This document shows, piece by piece, positions 24,153 to 32,943 of a stretch of 59,009 nucleotides of DNA. The notes under the pieces are model-generated. The model made no database searches, had not been told where the DNA came from, and worked only from the letters and a program-made list of their open reading frames with translations. The position numbers were made by a program, and so were the translations under genes. Numbering within the stretch: the first letter of the stretch is position 1; the number at the start of each line of letters is the position of its first letter. The stretch is taken from assembly GCF_002531825.1 (NCBI RefSeq), contig NZ_NWSX01000038.1:1-59009 (forward strand). Reading direction: 5' to 3'. The DNA comes from Rhizobium sp. J15 (GTDB taxonomy: Bacteria > Pseudomonadota > Alphaproteobacteria > Rhizobiales > Rhizobiaceae).

Positions 24153-24941
24153 GTGTCCGACATCACTCTGAACGCCCCGAAGCTTTTCGACCTCAGCGGC
24201 CAGGTTGCCATGGTAACCGGAGCCGGGAGCGGCATCGGGCAGCGCATTGCCATCGGCCTTGCGCAATGCGGCGCGGACGTTGCGCTGCTCGACCGCCGGA
24301 CCGACGACGGACTGGCGAAGACAGCCGAACATATTCGCGCCGCAGGCCGCCGCTCGATCGAGATCGCAGCGGACGTGACGAGCAAATCTTCGCTTGCAGA
24401 CGCCGTCGCACGAACCGAAGCGGACCTCGGCGCCTTGAGGCTTGCCGTCAACGCTGCGGGCATCGCCAATGCGAACCCGGCGGAAGATATGGAGGAGGAT
24501 CAGTACCAGACGTTGATGGATATCAACCTGAAGGGCATATTCCTTTCCTGCCAGGCCGAGGCCCGCGCCATGCTGAAGAATGGACGCGGCTCCATCGTCA
24601 ACATCGCCTCCATGTCGGGCGTCATCGTCAACCGGGGCCTCAGCCAAGCGCATTACAACGCCTCCAAGGCGGGCGTGATCCATATGTCGAAGTCCATGGC
24701 GATGGAATGGGTCGGCCGCGGCATTCGCGTCAACACCATCTCCCCCGGCTATACGGCAACGCCGATGAACACCCGTCCGGAGATGGTTCATCAGACCAAG
24801 CTTTTCGAAGAGCAGACACCGATGCAGCGCATGGCTGATGTCGACGAGATGGTCGGTCCGGCCGTGTTCCTGCTGTCGAATGCAGCAAGTTTCGTAACCG
24901 GCGTCGATCTTCTCGTAGACGGCGGCTTCTGCTGCTGGTGA
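24153..24941 (+). CDS. SDR polyol/sugar dehydrogenase
   Basis: A 262-aa classical short-chain dehydrogenase. It has the cofactor motif TGAGSGIG (residues 22-29), NAAG, and the catalytic YNASK about residue 165. The C-terminus VTGVDLLVDGGFCCW resembles arabinitol/mannitol/sorbose-type polyol dehydrogenases. An Asp-Arg-Arg after the second strand (ALLDRRTDDG) leaves NAD versus NADP uncertain. GTG start with AAGGAAGAG upstream, 22 bp after the ATPase, so it is in the operon. It probably oxidises an imported polyol, or reduces an aldose, to feed the kinase. Confidence 0.9.
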   Translation: MSDITLNAPKLFDLSGQVAMVTGAGSGIGQRIAIGLAQCGADVALLDRRTDDGLAKTAEHIRAAGRRSIEIAADVTSKSSLADAVARTEADLGALRLAVNAAGIANANPAEDMEEDQYQTLMDINLKGIFLSCQAEARAMLKNGRGSIVNIASMSGVIVNRGLSQAHYNASKAGVIHMSKSMAMEWVGRGIRVNTISPGYTATPMNTRPEMVHQTKLFEEQTPMQRMADVDEMVGPAVFLLSNAASFVTGVDLLVDGGFCCW

Positions 24942-25129
24942 TGCGATCGGAACGCTGATTTTAGAACCTGAACCGATCTCGCTTCCTCCCTGGCTGAGAT
25001 CGAGGCGCTGAAGGGACCAACGGGCAAGACGGCGCGATATCGTCGTCCGCCCGCCCTTCCCGCCGACAGAACGAGCTGATGCCCCGGACGCCGCCCTTGG
25101 CGCTCGTGGGATAGCTGAAAGGAAAGACC

Positions 25130-25912
25130 ATGAAACGCTTCGAAAACAAGACGGTCGTCATCACCGGGGCCAGCCGCGGCATCGGCGCTGCCATCGCCAG
25201 GCGCTTTGCGCGCGAAGGCGCCAATCTCGTCGTCTCGGCCAACGAGGACCTGGTCCACGGCGTTGCCGAAGGCATCAGGGCCGAAGGCGGCAAGGCGATC
25301 TCCTTCATCGGCGACGTCACCGACAAGGCGAGCGTCAAGGCGCTCTACGATGCCACTGAAAAGGAATTCGGCACGGTTGATGTCTCGATCCAGAACGCCG
25401 GCGTCATCACCATCGCCCGCGTCGAGGATCTCACCGAAAACGAGTGGGACAAGGTCATGGCCGTCAACACCAAGGGCGTTTTCCTCTGCGCCCAGGAGGC
25501 CATTTCGAGAATGCGCAAGCACAAGCGCGGCGGCCGCATCATCAACACCGCCTCCGGCCAGGCCCGCGACGGCTTCATCTATACCCCGCATTACGCCGCC
25601 TCGAAAATGGGCGTCGTCGGCATCACCCAGAGCCTGGCGAAAGAAGTCGCGACCGAAAACATCACCGTCAACGCCTTCTGCCCCGGCATCATCGAAACCG
25701 ACATGTGGGCCTATAACGACCAGGCCTGGGGCAAGCTGCTCGGCAATTACGGCCCCGGCGAACTGATGAAGGAATGGGTCGAGGGCATCCCGATGAAGCG
25801 CGCCGGCTCCGGCGAGGACGTCGCCGGCCTGGTCACCTTCCTCGCCAGCGATGACGCCGCCTACATCACCGGCCAGACGATCAATGTCGATGGCGGGTTG
25901 ATCATGTCGTAG
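25130..25912 (+). CDS. SDR oxidoreductase (butanediol/threitol dehydrogenase-like)
   Basis: A 260-aa classical SDR with TGASRGIG (residues 12-19), NAG, catalytic YAASK about residue 158 and a long substrate loop GIIETDMWAYNDQAWGKLLGNYGPG. This loop plus IPMKRAGSGEDVAGLVTFLAS resembles acetoin/butanediol and small polyol dehydrogenases. It lies 188 bp after the first SDR; the gap holds no gene, and AAAGGAAAG precedes its ATG. It is likely part of the same catabolic island; the substrate is not assignable. Confidence 0.9.
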   Translation: MKRFENKTVVITGASRGIGAAIARRFAREGANLVVSANEDLVHGVAEGIRAEGGKAISFIGDVTDKASVKALYDATEKEFGTVDVSIQNAGVITIARVEDLTENEWDKVMAVNTKGVFLCAQEAISRMRKHKRGGRIINTASGQARDGFIYTPHYAASKMGVVGITQSLAKEVATENITVNAFCPGIIETDMWAYNDQAWGKLLGNYGPGELMKEWVEGIPMKRAGSGEDVAGLVTFLASDDAAYITGQTINVDGGLIMS

Positions 25913-25990
25913 ATGGCAAGCAGCGCCACTGAAACTGTATAAAACGCTGCCTTGCCTTCGCTCGCGCTCAGAGCATTCGCGGCTTCGCCG

Positions 25991-26157
25991 CTCACCCCCT
26001 CATCTGCCTGCCGGCATCTTCTCCCCGCCGGGGAGAAGCGGAATCGCAGCCGCCGCTCGCTTCCCTTTATGCTTTGGCTTGGGGCGACGCGGTGCGTCTT
26101 GCTCCCTCTTCGCCCCAGCGGGGAGAAGATGCCCGTCAGGGCAGATGAGGGGGTGAG
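25991..26157. repeat. Long-armed inverted repeat element
   Basis: Two arms of about 36-38 bp face each other: 25991-26026 (starts CTCACCCCCTCATCTGCC) and 26120-26157 (ends GGCAGATGAGGGGGTGAG). They match apart from a few changes in the middle and are separated by about 93 bp. This fills most of the 300-bp gap 25913-26212 between two SDR genes in convergent orientation. The composition resembles the intergenic palindromic repeats dispersed in Rhizobium chromosomes; no coding sequence is inside. It may end transcription from both sides. Confidence 0.75.
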
Positions 26158-26212
26158 GAGCACTAGCGACGAACGCCTTGAGCGGTAAGCGAAAGGCAAC
26201 CGACGCCCTCAC

Positions 26213-26980
26213 CTACGTCCTATTGATCGAAACCCCGCCATCCGCCAGCATCGCCGTACCCGTCACGAAACTCGACAGGTCGGACGCCAGGAAAAGCGCG
26301 GCATTGGCGATCTCCTCCGGCTGCGCCATGCGTTTCAGCGCATGCAGCCCCTCCACGAAGGCGAGCACTTCCGCAGTCGCATCAGGCGCATTGGTGATGC
26401 TGGCCGGCGTATCGGTGCCGCCGGGCAGAAGGGCGTTGACGCGAATCTTGCGCGATGCGAGCTCGGCGGCAAGCACCTGCACGAGGCCGATCAGACCGGC
26501 CTTGCTCGCCGCATAGGCGCCCATGCCGGGCATGCCGGCGGTGTAGCCGACGAAGGTGGAGGTGAAGATCAGCGATCCGCCGCCCTCGCCCATCGCCGCC
26601 GACTGATGTTTGGCGCCGAGGAAAGAGGCGGTCAGATTGGTCTCGATCGTTTCGCGCCAGCCCTCCAGCGACAGACCGGAGACCGGCCCCATCTCGCCAA
26701 TGCTGCCGGCATTGTTGAAGGCGATGTCGAGCCTGCCGAAGCGCGAGAGAGCCATATCGACGAGCCTTGCCTGCAGCGCCTCGTCCCTGACATCGCCCGC
26801 AACGGCGGCGGCCTCTCCCCCCTCCGCCTCGATTTCGGCGACGACCGCGTCGAGCGCATCCTCTCGCCTTCCGTTGATCACCAGCTTCGCGCCCTCCCGT
26901 GCAAAGACTTTCGCCGCAGCGCGGCCGATGCCGGAGCTTGCGCCGGTGACGATTGCGATCTTGTCCTTCAGAAGTGTCAT
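26213..26980 (-). CDS. SDR family oxidoreductase
   Basis: A 255-aa classical SDR: TGASSGIG at residues 13-20, NNAGSIGEMGPVSGLSLEGW, catalytic YAASK about residue 157, and the C-terminal VTGTAMLADGGVSINRT. It is not adjacent to obvious partners: a repeat element separates it from the sugar cluster and it is convergent with the second SDR of that cluster. Cofactor is probably NADP because NGRRED follows the second strand. Substrate unknown. Confidence 0.9.
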   Translation of the reverse strand: MTLLKDKIAIVTGASSGIGRAAAKVFAREGAKLVINGRREDALDAVVAEIEAEGGEAAAVAGDVRDEALQARLVDMALSRFGRLDIAFNNAGSIGEMGPVSGLSLEGWRETIETNLTASFLGAKHQSAAMGEGGGSLIFTSTFVGYTAGMPGMGAYAASKAGLIGLVQVLAAELASRKIRVNALLPGGTDTPASITNAPDATAEVLAFVEGLHALKRMAQPEEIANAALFLASDLSSFVTGTAMLADGGVSINRT

Positions 26981-27298
26981 GTCCGTTTCTCCTCAGTGAT
27001 TGAGGCATCCCAAATCTCAGACATCAGGCGGCGCAGCCACCCGTTTCCCGCGCGCAAAAACAAAAGCCGACGATGGACGGATGACTTGGCAGCGCTCAGT
27101 TTCGCAACCGAGTTGGAATCGAAGTGAAGATTCGCCAAATAAAACGGTCATTTGCCACGGTTTTCACAGAGGCTCCTGCCGTTACGTAAGCGCCCTTGTG
27201 CACCGCATCATCGATTTATCCCGGGTGTGACATTCATCCGATTCCCTTCATGTATCTTCCCGACTAAGAAGGGATGCACAGGTAAAGGGAATCTCTTC
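26981..27298. other. Divergent intergenic region, no gene seen
   Basis: These 318 bp separate the divergent SDR and EamA genes. Open frames are short and lack Rhizobium codon bias. It must hold both promoters; I see no strong palindrome. Confidence 0.4.
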
Positions 27299-28207
27299 AT
27301 GCCGCGGTCACGCAATACTGAGGGCGCCATCTATATGAGCATGGCGATGGCCGGCTTTTCCTCCAGCGACGCACTCTCCAAATCGGTGATCGCCTATATG
27401 AATGCCGGCGAGATCATGTTCCTGCGCGGCCTGTTCACCAGCCTGCTGGTCTTTCTGATCGCCTGGAAAATGGGCGCGCTGCGCTCCTGGCGTGTCGTGC
27501 TGAAGCCGTTGATCATTCTCCGCATCGTCTGCGAGATACTTTCCGCAGTCACCTATATCACCGCGCTCGGCATGATGCCGATCGCCAATGCCTCGGCGAT
27601 CCTGCAGTCGCTGCCGCTGGTCGTCACCTTCGGCGCGGCGCTGTTCTTCCGCGAGCCCGTTGGCTGGCGGCGCTGGTCGGCGATCCTCGTCGGCCTCGTC
27701 GGCGTGATGATCATCATCCGTCCCGGCCCCGAAGGCTTCACCGCCGCCGCCCTTCTCTGCGTCGGCGCTGTGCTGACGACGGCCGGCCGCGATCTCGCCA
27801 CGCGCTCGATCGATCCGGAAATACCCTCGCTGATGATCACCGTGATCACCGCCTCCTCCGCCGCCTTCTTCGGCGCGCTCCTGATCCCCGTGCTCGGCGG
27901 CTGGCAGCCGGTCAGCGCCACCTCGCTCGGCCACCTCCTGCTCGCCTCGGTGCTGGTGCTCGTCGGCTATCAGTCGGTCATCCTCGCCATGCGCACCGGC
28001 GAAATCTCCTTCGTCGCACCCTTCCGCTATACGAGCCTGATCTTTTCCTCGCTGCTCGGCTTTGTCTTTTTCGCCGAAGTGCCGGACCAATGGACGCTGA
28101 TCGGCGCTGCAATCGTCATCGCTTCCGGCCTCTATACGTTCTATCGTGAGGCCAAGCGTCACGTTTCGCCCATCGCGCAGGAATCCGAACCGCGCGTGCC
28201 GGTGTGA
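27299..28207 (+). CDS. EamA-domain (DMT superfamily) transporter
   Basis: A 302-aa membrane protein with ten hydrophobic segments in two EamA repeats: MNAGEIMFLRGLFTSLLVFL in the first and TGEISFVAPFRYTSLIFSSLLGFVFFAEVPDQWTLIGAAIVIASGLY in the second. I chose ATG 27299, preceded by AAAGGGA; an upstream frame from 27152 lacks a ribosome site. Family members export metabolites or act as permeases; the substrate is unknown. It ends 21 bp before mobA, so the three genes may be co-transcribed. Confidence 0.9.
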   Translation: MPRSRNTEGAIYMSMAMAGFSSSDALSKSVIAYMNAGEIMFLRGLFTSLLVFLIAWKMGALRSWRVVLKPLIILRIVCEILSAVTYITALGMMPIANASAILQSLPLVVTFGAALFFREPVGWRRWSAILVGLVGVMIIIRPGPEGFTAAALLCVGAVLTTAGRDLATRSIDPEIPSLMITVITASSAAFFGALLIPVLGGWQPVSATSLGHLLLASVLVLVGYQSVILAMRTGEISFVAPFRYTSLIFSSLLGFVFFAEVPDQWTLIGAAIVIASGLYTFYREAKRHVSPIAQESEPRVPV

Positions 28208-28228
28208 CGCATGATTGCGAGGCAGATG

Positions 28229-28858
28229 ATGGCTGAATTCTCCTTGGACAAATCCGAGATCGCTGGCGTGGTGCTCGCCGGCGGCCGCTCGCAGCGCATG
28301 GGCCGCGACAAGGCCGGCGTCATGCTCGGGACCGACAGCCTGCTTCGCCATGTGCTGGCCCGCCTGTCGCCGCAGGTTTCCTCCATCGCCGTCAATGCCG
28401 ATGCCGCCGCCGAAGACGTGCCTGTCCTTCCCGACCACATTGCCGGCAAGGCCGGCCCGATGGCCGGCATTCATGCGGCCATGGTCTATGCCGCCGGCAT
28501 CCCCTCGGTCACCCATGTCGTCACCGTCTCTGTGGATTGCCCGTTCTTCCCGGCCGATCTCGTTAGCCGGCTGGCGGCAGCGGTCGATCGCCCGTCGCAG
28601 ATCACTATTGCCGCTTCCGAAGGCCGCAGCCATCCGGTCTTCGGTCTCTGGCCGGTGACATTGGCGGCCGATCTCGAAGCCTGGATCGCCACCGACGAAA
28701 AGCGCCGCGTGCGCGACTTCCTGTTGCGGCATGACGTTACGGAAGTGGCCTTTCCGCTGCATCCGACCCGCGCCAGTCTGCTCGACCCTTTCTTCAACAT
28801 CAACACGCCCGACGACCTCGCCGAGGCGGAACGCTGGCTGGAGGCCCTTCGCACATGA
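28229..28858 (+). CDS. mobA: Molybdenum cofactor guanylyltransferase MobA
   Basis: About 209 aa. The enzyme links GMP from GTP to molybdopterin to make the Mo-bis-MGD form used by DMSO-reductase-family enzymes. The nucleotide-binding signature GVVLAGGRSQRMGRDKAGV is N-terminal, followed by PDHIAGKAGPMAGIHAAM and VSVDCPFFP. Three in-frame ATGs lie at 28211, 28226 and 28229; GAGG sits 6 nt before the last, so I prefer it. Stop overlaps the mobB start by 4 nt. Confidence 0.92.
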   Translation: MAEFSLDKSEIAGVVLAGGRSQRMGRDKAGVMLGTDSLLRHVLARLSPQVSSIAVNADAAAEDVPVLPDHIAGKAGPMAGIHAAMVYAAGIPSVTHVVTVSVDCPFFPADLVSRLAAAVDRPSQITIAASEGRSHPVFGLWPVTLAADLEAWIATDEKRRVRDFLLRHDVTEVAFPLHPTRASLLDPFFNINTPDDLAEAERWLEALRT

Positions 28859-29373
28859 CGGCACCTAAAGTCTTCGGCATCGCCGGCTGGAAGAACTCGG
28901 GCAAGACAGGGCTTGCCGTGCGTTTGGTGACCGAGTTCACCCACCGTGGCTATAAGATATCGACGATCAAGCACGCCCATCATGATTTCGACATCGACAA
29001 GGTCGGGGCCGACAGCTACCGCCACCGCCAGGCCGGCGCCCACGAGGTCACCATCGTCTCCGGCACCCGCTACGCCATCATGCACGAGCTGCGCGGCGCT
29101 CCCGAACCCGAGTTCGAGGAGATCCTCGCCCGGCTTGCTCCTTGCGATCTCGTCTTGATCGAGGGCTACAAGCGCGAACCGATCCCGAAGATCGAGGCTC
29201 GCCGCCTCGAAGCCGCAAACCGGACGCCCTTGGCGCCGGATGATCCCCACATCGCAGCCATCGCCGCCGATCATCCCGTCCCGGACACGGCCCTGCCCGT
29301 CTTCGATCTCGACGACACCGCCGCCATCGCCGATTTCATCGCCGAGATTGTCGGGCTTGAGGCTCGATCCTAG
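28855..29373 (+). CDS. mobB: Molybdopterin-guanine dinucleotide biosynthesis protein MobB
   Basis: A 172-aa GTP-binding accessory protein of MobA. The P-loop GWKNSGKT is at residues 11-18, followed by STIKHAHHDFDIDKVGADSYRHRQAGA, typical of MobB, and LVLIEGYKREPIPKIEARR. It overlaps mobA (ATGA). Its stop overlaps the convergent histidine kinase gene by 4 nt, leaving no room for a terminator between them. Confidence 0.93.
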   Translation: MTAPKVFGIAGWKNSGKTGLAVRLVTEFTHRGYKISTIKHAHHDFDIDKVGADSYRHRQAGAHEVTIVSGTRYAIMHELRGAPEPEFEEILARLAPCDLVLIEGYKREPIPKIEARRLEAANRTPLAPDDPHIAAIAADHPVPDTALPVFDLDDTAAIADFIAEIVGLEARS

Positions 29374-31448
29374 CCTGCCGATTTGAGGGGCAGATCCGTC
29401 TCGCTTGCCAATGCCTTGTGAATTTCCCTTGCAAGCTGGGCCTGGTTGTACGGCTTTGCCAATCTTGGAAGATCGACCTCTGCGCCGGCGGGAAGATCGG
29501 CATAACCCGTTGCCAGCACGATCGGCAGCGCCGGTCGAATGGTCCGCACCGCCTGTGCAAGCTGCGCGCCGGTCATGCCGGGCATCGAATAGTCGGTGAT
29601 CATCACGTCGAAATGTCCATCGCTTCTGATCAGCTCCAGCGCCTGCGAGCCGGAATTCGCTTCGACGACATCATGGCCGAGATCTTCAAGCATCTCGACG
29701 GAACTCATGGCAATCAAGGTATCATCGTCGACCAGAAGGATCTTCAGCTTCGATGCGCCTTGCGTAAGCGGCATATCGGTTTCAGCTGGCTGTTCGGGGC
29801 GCCGTTCGGTCGCGGGAAGCCATAATTCGGCAGTGGTTCCCATGCCGGGCTTGCTCGTCAGGCGCAGCGCGCCATTGAGCTGAACGGCAAGGCCGTGGAT
29901 CATCGATAGACCAAGGCCGGTGCCCTTTCCGAGCTCCTTGGTCGAGAAGAAGGGGTCGACGGCTTTCTTCAGCGTCTCCGCGTCCATCCCGGTGCCGGTG
30001 TCGGTAACGCCGAGGACGAGATAGGTCCCCGCGTCGAGATCGCCGCCGCCAACGGCGACCTGTTCTTCGCGCAGCGAAATGCGCAGGGCTCCTCCATCAG
30101 GCATCGCATCGCGCGCGTTGACGGCAAGGTTGAGCAGCGCCAGCTCGACCTGGTTGGCATCGACCAATGCCGGCTGCAGCGCCGGCGCAAACGCGGTTTC
30201 GATGCTGACGGACGATCCGACGGAACGACGCAACAGATCGTTCATGCCCGACACCAGCTCGGCCAGATCGACCGGCTTCACCTGAAGATCCTGCCGCCTG
30301 GCGAAAGCCAGCAGACGCTGCGTCAGGGCCGCGCCGCGGCGTGCCCCCTGAAGGGCGCCATCGACCAGCCGCGTTGCCTTCCGGTCTCCCGTTAGATGCT
30401 TGCCGAGCAGTTCGAGATTGCCGAGAACGACCATCAGCAGATTGTTGAAATCATGCGCGACGCCGCCGGTCAGTTGGCCGATGGCCTCCATCTTTTGCGA
30501 ATGGCGAAGCTGCTCCTCCGCCTTTTCACGTTGGGCGACCTCCTCGAGCAGGCTCTGGTGAGCTGCATGAACCTCGCCCGTCCGTTCCCGCACCCGCTCC
30601 TCGAGGCTCTCATTCAGCCGTCTGAGGTTCTCCTCGCTGGTCTTGCGCGCCGTGGCATCGGAGGAAACGCCGACGAGCTTCTTCGCCGACCCATATCTGT
30701 CGGCATAGAGCTGCGCATGCACCTCCGCCCAATGCGGCGATCCGTCCGGCCAGATCGTCCTGTGTTCGACCGAATAATCGCGTCCGGTCTCGATCGTCCT
30801 GTCCAGGTTTTCCTGAACGAGGCCGCGATCATCGGGATGGATGCTGGCAACCAGATCATTATAGGTAAACTCCACGTCCTGCCCCCGGCCGAAGACGGCC
30901 TTGCAGGTATCGGACGCGGATAGCCGCATCGAAGACAATTCCAGCTCCCACGCACCGAGGCGGCCGGCGGCAAGCGCCGTTTGCAGCCGTCGCTCGCCTT
31001 CACTGAGCGCCTCGAGCTGGGCGCGCGCCTGGTATTGGCGCAGACGTCCCCTTAGCGCGGTCCTGGCAATGCTGATGAAGGATGTGGCGTGGAAAGGCCG
31101 TTCCAGAAAGGTAACGTTGGCGAGAACCTCGGAAAGCCTGGCAGCGGCCGGATTTCGTTCCGGCCCGCCGCCTCGCGTGGTGAGCACGATGAACGGCAGA
31201 TCGGACCAGCTCGGCTGCGCCGAAATCCAGGCTGCGACCGGCTTCAAATCGCTTGAGCGAACCGCCTCCTCCGTCAGGACGCCGAAAGCGACGTCATCAT
31301 CGAGCAAGGCCGCGAACATCGCAAGGTCGGGCGCGGTAATCGATGTCGCGCCGGCCTCCTTGACCAGGGATACCGCCACCAGAGCGTCGCGGCCGGTGGG
31401 CGTATAGATCAACGCCTTTGGTTTGCCGGAATTAGGAATTGCCGCCAT
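29370..31448 (-). CDS. Hybrid histidine kinase with PAS and receiver domains
   Basis: About 692 aa, soluble. The order is: a degenerate receiver-like domain (residues ~8-130, no phospho-Asp, LERPFH near its end), coiled coil, PAS domain (~155-290; AVFGRGQDVEFTYNDLVASIHPDD), a second coiled coil, the histidine box GGVAHDFNNLL with H332, an HATPase (NLAVNARDAMP, DTGTGM, GKGTGLGLSMI), and a C-terminal receiver with D619 (MITDYSMPG). The start overlaps the upstream KaiC-like gene by 17 nt, which implies coupled expression. The start is uncertain; ATGs at 31457 and further upstream are possible. Confidence 0.9.
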   Translation of the reverse strand: MAAIPNSGKPKALIYTPTGRDALVAVSLVKEAGATSITAPDLAMFAALLDDDVAFGVLTEEAVRSSDLKPVAAWISAQPSWSDLPFIVLTTRGGGPERNPAAARLSEVLANVTFLERPFHATSFISIARTALRGRLRQYQARAQLEALSEGERRLQTALAAGRLGAWELELSSMRLSASDTCKAVFGRGQDVEFTYNDLVASIHPDDRGLVQENLDRTIETGRDYSVEHRTIWPDGSPHWAEVHAQLYADRYGSAKKLVGVSSDATARKTSEENLRRLNESLEERVRERTGEVHAAHQSLLEEVAQREKAEEQLRHSQKMEAIGQLTGGVAHDFNNLLMVVLGNLELLGKHLTGDRKATRLVDGALQGARRGAALTQRLLAFARRQDLQVKPVDLAELVSGMNDLLRRSVGSSVSIETAFAPALQPALVDANQVELALLNLAVNARDAMPDGGALRISLREEQVAVGGGDLDAGTYLVLGVTDTGTGMDAETLKKAVDPFFSTKELGKGTGLGLSMIHGLAVQLNGALRLTSKPGMGTTAELWLPATERRPEQPAETDMPLTQGASKLKILLVDDDTLIAMSSVEMLEDLGHDVVEANSGSQALELIRSDGHFDVMITDYSMPGMTGAQLAQAVRTIRPALPIVLATGYADLPAGAEVDLPRLAKPYNQAQLAREIHKALASETDLPLKSAG

Positions 31449-32943
31449 CCCCGCCATCGCGCGACAGGAGTGACGAGCTGTCTGAGACGAATTCCGGAAC
31501 GCCGCGCAACACTCCCTGGAATCCGACAAGCGGCCCCCCGAATGTCAGGCCTGCCGCATCGATCCGATATTCTCGGATGGTGTCCTCATGGAAGCCGGTT
31601 CTCTTCTTGATCACCGAGACTGCCCGTCGCATCCTTCCCGCTGCCTCGAAGTAGCGCAGCAGAATAACGGTGTCGGCAAGATAGGTGACATCGACAGGAG
31701 CCTTCATATCGCCGACCAGCCCGTGCTGGGCGACGGTCAGAAATGTGTTGGCGCCTTGCCTGTTCAGATATTGCAGCAGCTCATGCATGTGAAGGATCAG
31801 CGAATTCTCGTCCGGCATCGAAGCCTGATAACCGTTGATACTGTCGATGATGACGGTCTTGGCGCCCGACTTGTCGACGCAGTCCCGCACGCGATGCGCA
31901 AATTCACCGGGCGATAGTTCGGCGGCATCCACCTGCTCGATGTGAACGACACCTGCGTCCCTCATCGCCTCGAGATCGATTCCGAGCGCCTTGAGCCGCC
32001 CGAAAAGCAGCCCGAGCTCCTCATCGAAGATGAAGGCGGCCGCTTTCTCTCCGCGCGCGATCGCCGCCGCCAGGAACTGAAACGAGAAAGTGCTTTTGCC
32101 GGTGCCGGCGGGACCGAGGATCAGCGTGCTGGAGCCCCTCTCCAGTCCGCCTCCCAAGAGAAGGTCGAGTTCCGCAATATTGCTGGAAACGTCGTCGCGG
32201 TCGTAACTCGTCCTGTGCTCGGCGGCAACCAGACGCGGGAACACGACGACACCGCCGGTCTGGATGGTGAAATCGTGATAGCCGCCCCGGAAAGCCTGGC
32301 CGCGATATTTTATGATCCTCAGGCGCCGCCGTTCCGAGCCGTATCCCGGCGCCAGTTCCTCGAGATGGATGACGCCATGCACGACGCTGTGCACCGTCTT
32401 GTCCAGCACGTCGGAGGTCAGGTCGTCGAGCAGAAGCACCGTCGCCCCCTGCCGGGCAAAATAATGTTTGAGCGCAAGGATCTGCCGGCGGTAGCGCAGC
32501 GAGCTCTGCGCCAGCAGCCTTATCTCCGACAGGCTGTCGAGAACCACGCGGCTTGGCTTGACCCTCTCGAAAGCGGCGAAGATCTCCTTGGTGGTCTCCC
32601 CAAGCTCGAGGTCTGACGAATAGAGAAGGCTCTGCTGCTGATCTGAATCCAGCAGGCTTTCCGGAGGCACGACCTCGAAGACCTCGATATTGCTGTCGAT
32701 CATCATGCCGTGCGACGCGGCTCCGGCCCGCAATTCGCTCTCGGTTTCCGAAAGCGTGATGTAGAGCCCGCGCTCGCCGAGCCGCGCGCCTTCGATCAGA
32801 AACTGCAGTGCGATGGTGGTCTTGCCGGCTCCTGGATTCCCCTCCAGGAGAAACACATGGCCTGTCGAAAGACCGCCCGCCAGAATTGTGTCCAAACCGG
32901 ACACTCCGGTCCGAGCTTTCGTGGCAGGCATAGCAGTATTCAT
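31432..32943 (-). CDS. KaiC-like two-domain RecA-family ATPase
   Basis: A 503-aa protein with two KaiC domains. Walker A motifs are GNPGAGKTT (residues 35-43) and GPAGTGKST (about 277-285), and the second domain keeps the catalytic pair FDEELG. Segments DTVILLRYFEAAGRMRRAVSVIKKRTGFHEDTIREYRI match the CII end of cyanobacterial KaiC. By alignment by eye, the autophosphorylation pair S431-T432 corresponds to Thr-Tyr (VDVTYLADTV). No kaiA or kaiB is in the window. It is coupled to a hybrid histidine kinase; it may act as a phosphorylation or stress-response switch rather than a true clock. Confidence 0.92.
   Translation of the reverse strand: MNTAMPATKARTGVSGLDTILAGGLSTGHVFLLEGNPGAGKTTIALQFLIEGARLGERGLYITLSETESELRAGAASHGMMIDSNIEVFEVVPPESLLDSDQQQSLLYSSDLELGETTKEIFAAFERVKPSRVVLDSLSEIRLLAQSSLRYRRQILALKHYFARQGATVLLLDDLTSDVLDKTVHSVVHGVIHLEELAPGYGSERRRLRIIKYRGQAFRGGYHDFTIQTGGVVVFPRLVAAEHRTSYDRDDVSSNIAELDLLLGGGLERGSSTLILGPAGTGKSTFSFQFLAAAIARGEKAAAFIFDEELGLLFGRLKALGIDLEAMRDAGVVHIEQVDAAELSPGEFAHRVRDCVDKSGAKTVIIDSINGYQASMPDENSLILHMHELLQYLNRQGANTFLTVAQHGLVGDMKAPVDVTYLADTVILLRYFEAAGRMRRAVSVIKKRTGFHEDTIREYRIDAAGLTFGGPLVGFQGVLRGVPEFVSDSSSLLSRDGGDGGNS

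Noticed and set aside
16977..25912. Sulfoquinovose transketolase pathway
   Set aside because: That route uses a sulfosugar isomerase and sulfolactaldehyde enzymes and does not need an FGGY kinase. None of the former genes are present here.
27308..28864. 518-codon minus-strand frame across the EamA and mobA genes
   Set aside because: The composition (Asp/Gly/Arg/His-rich) is that of an antisense shadow; both sense genes have clear family motifs.
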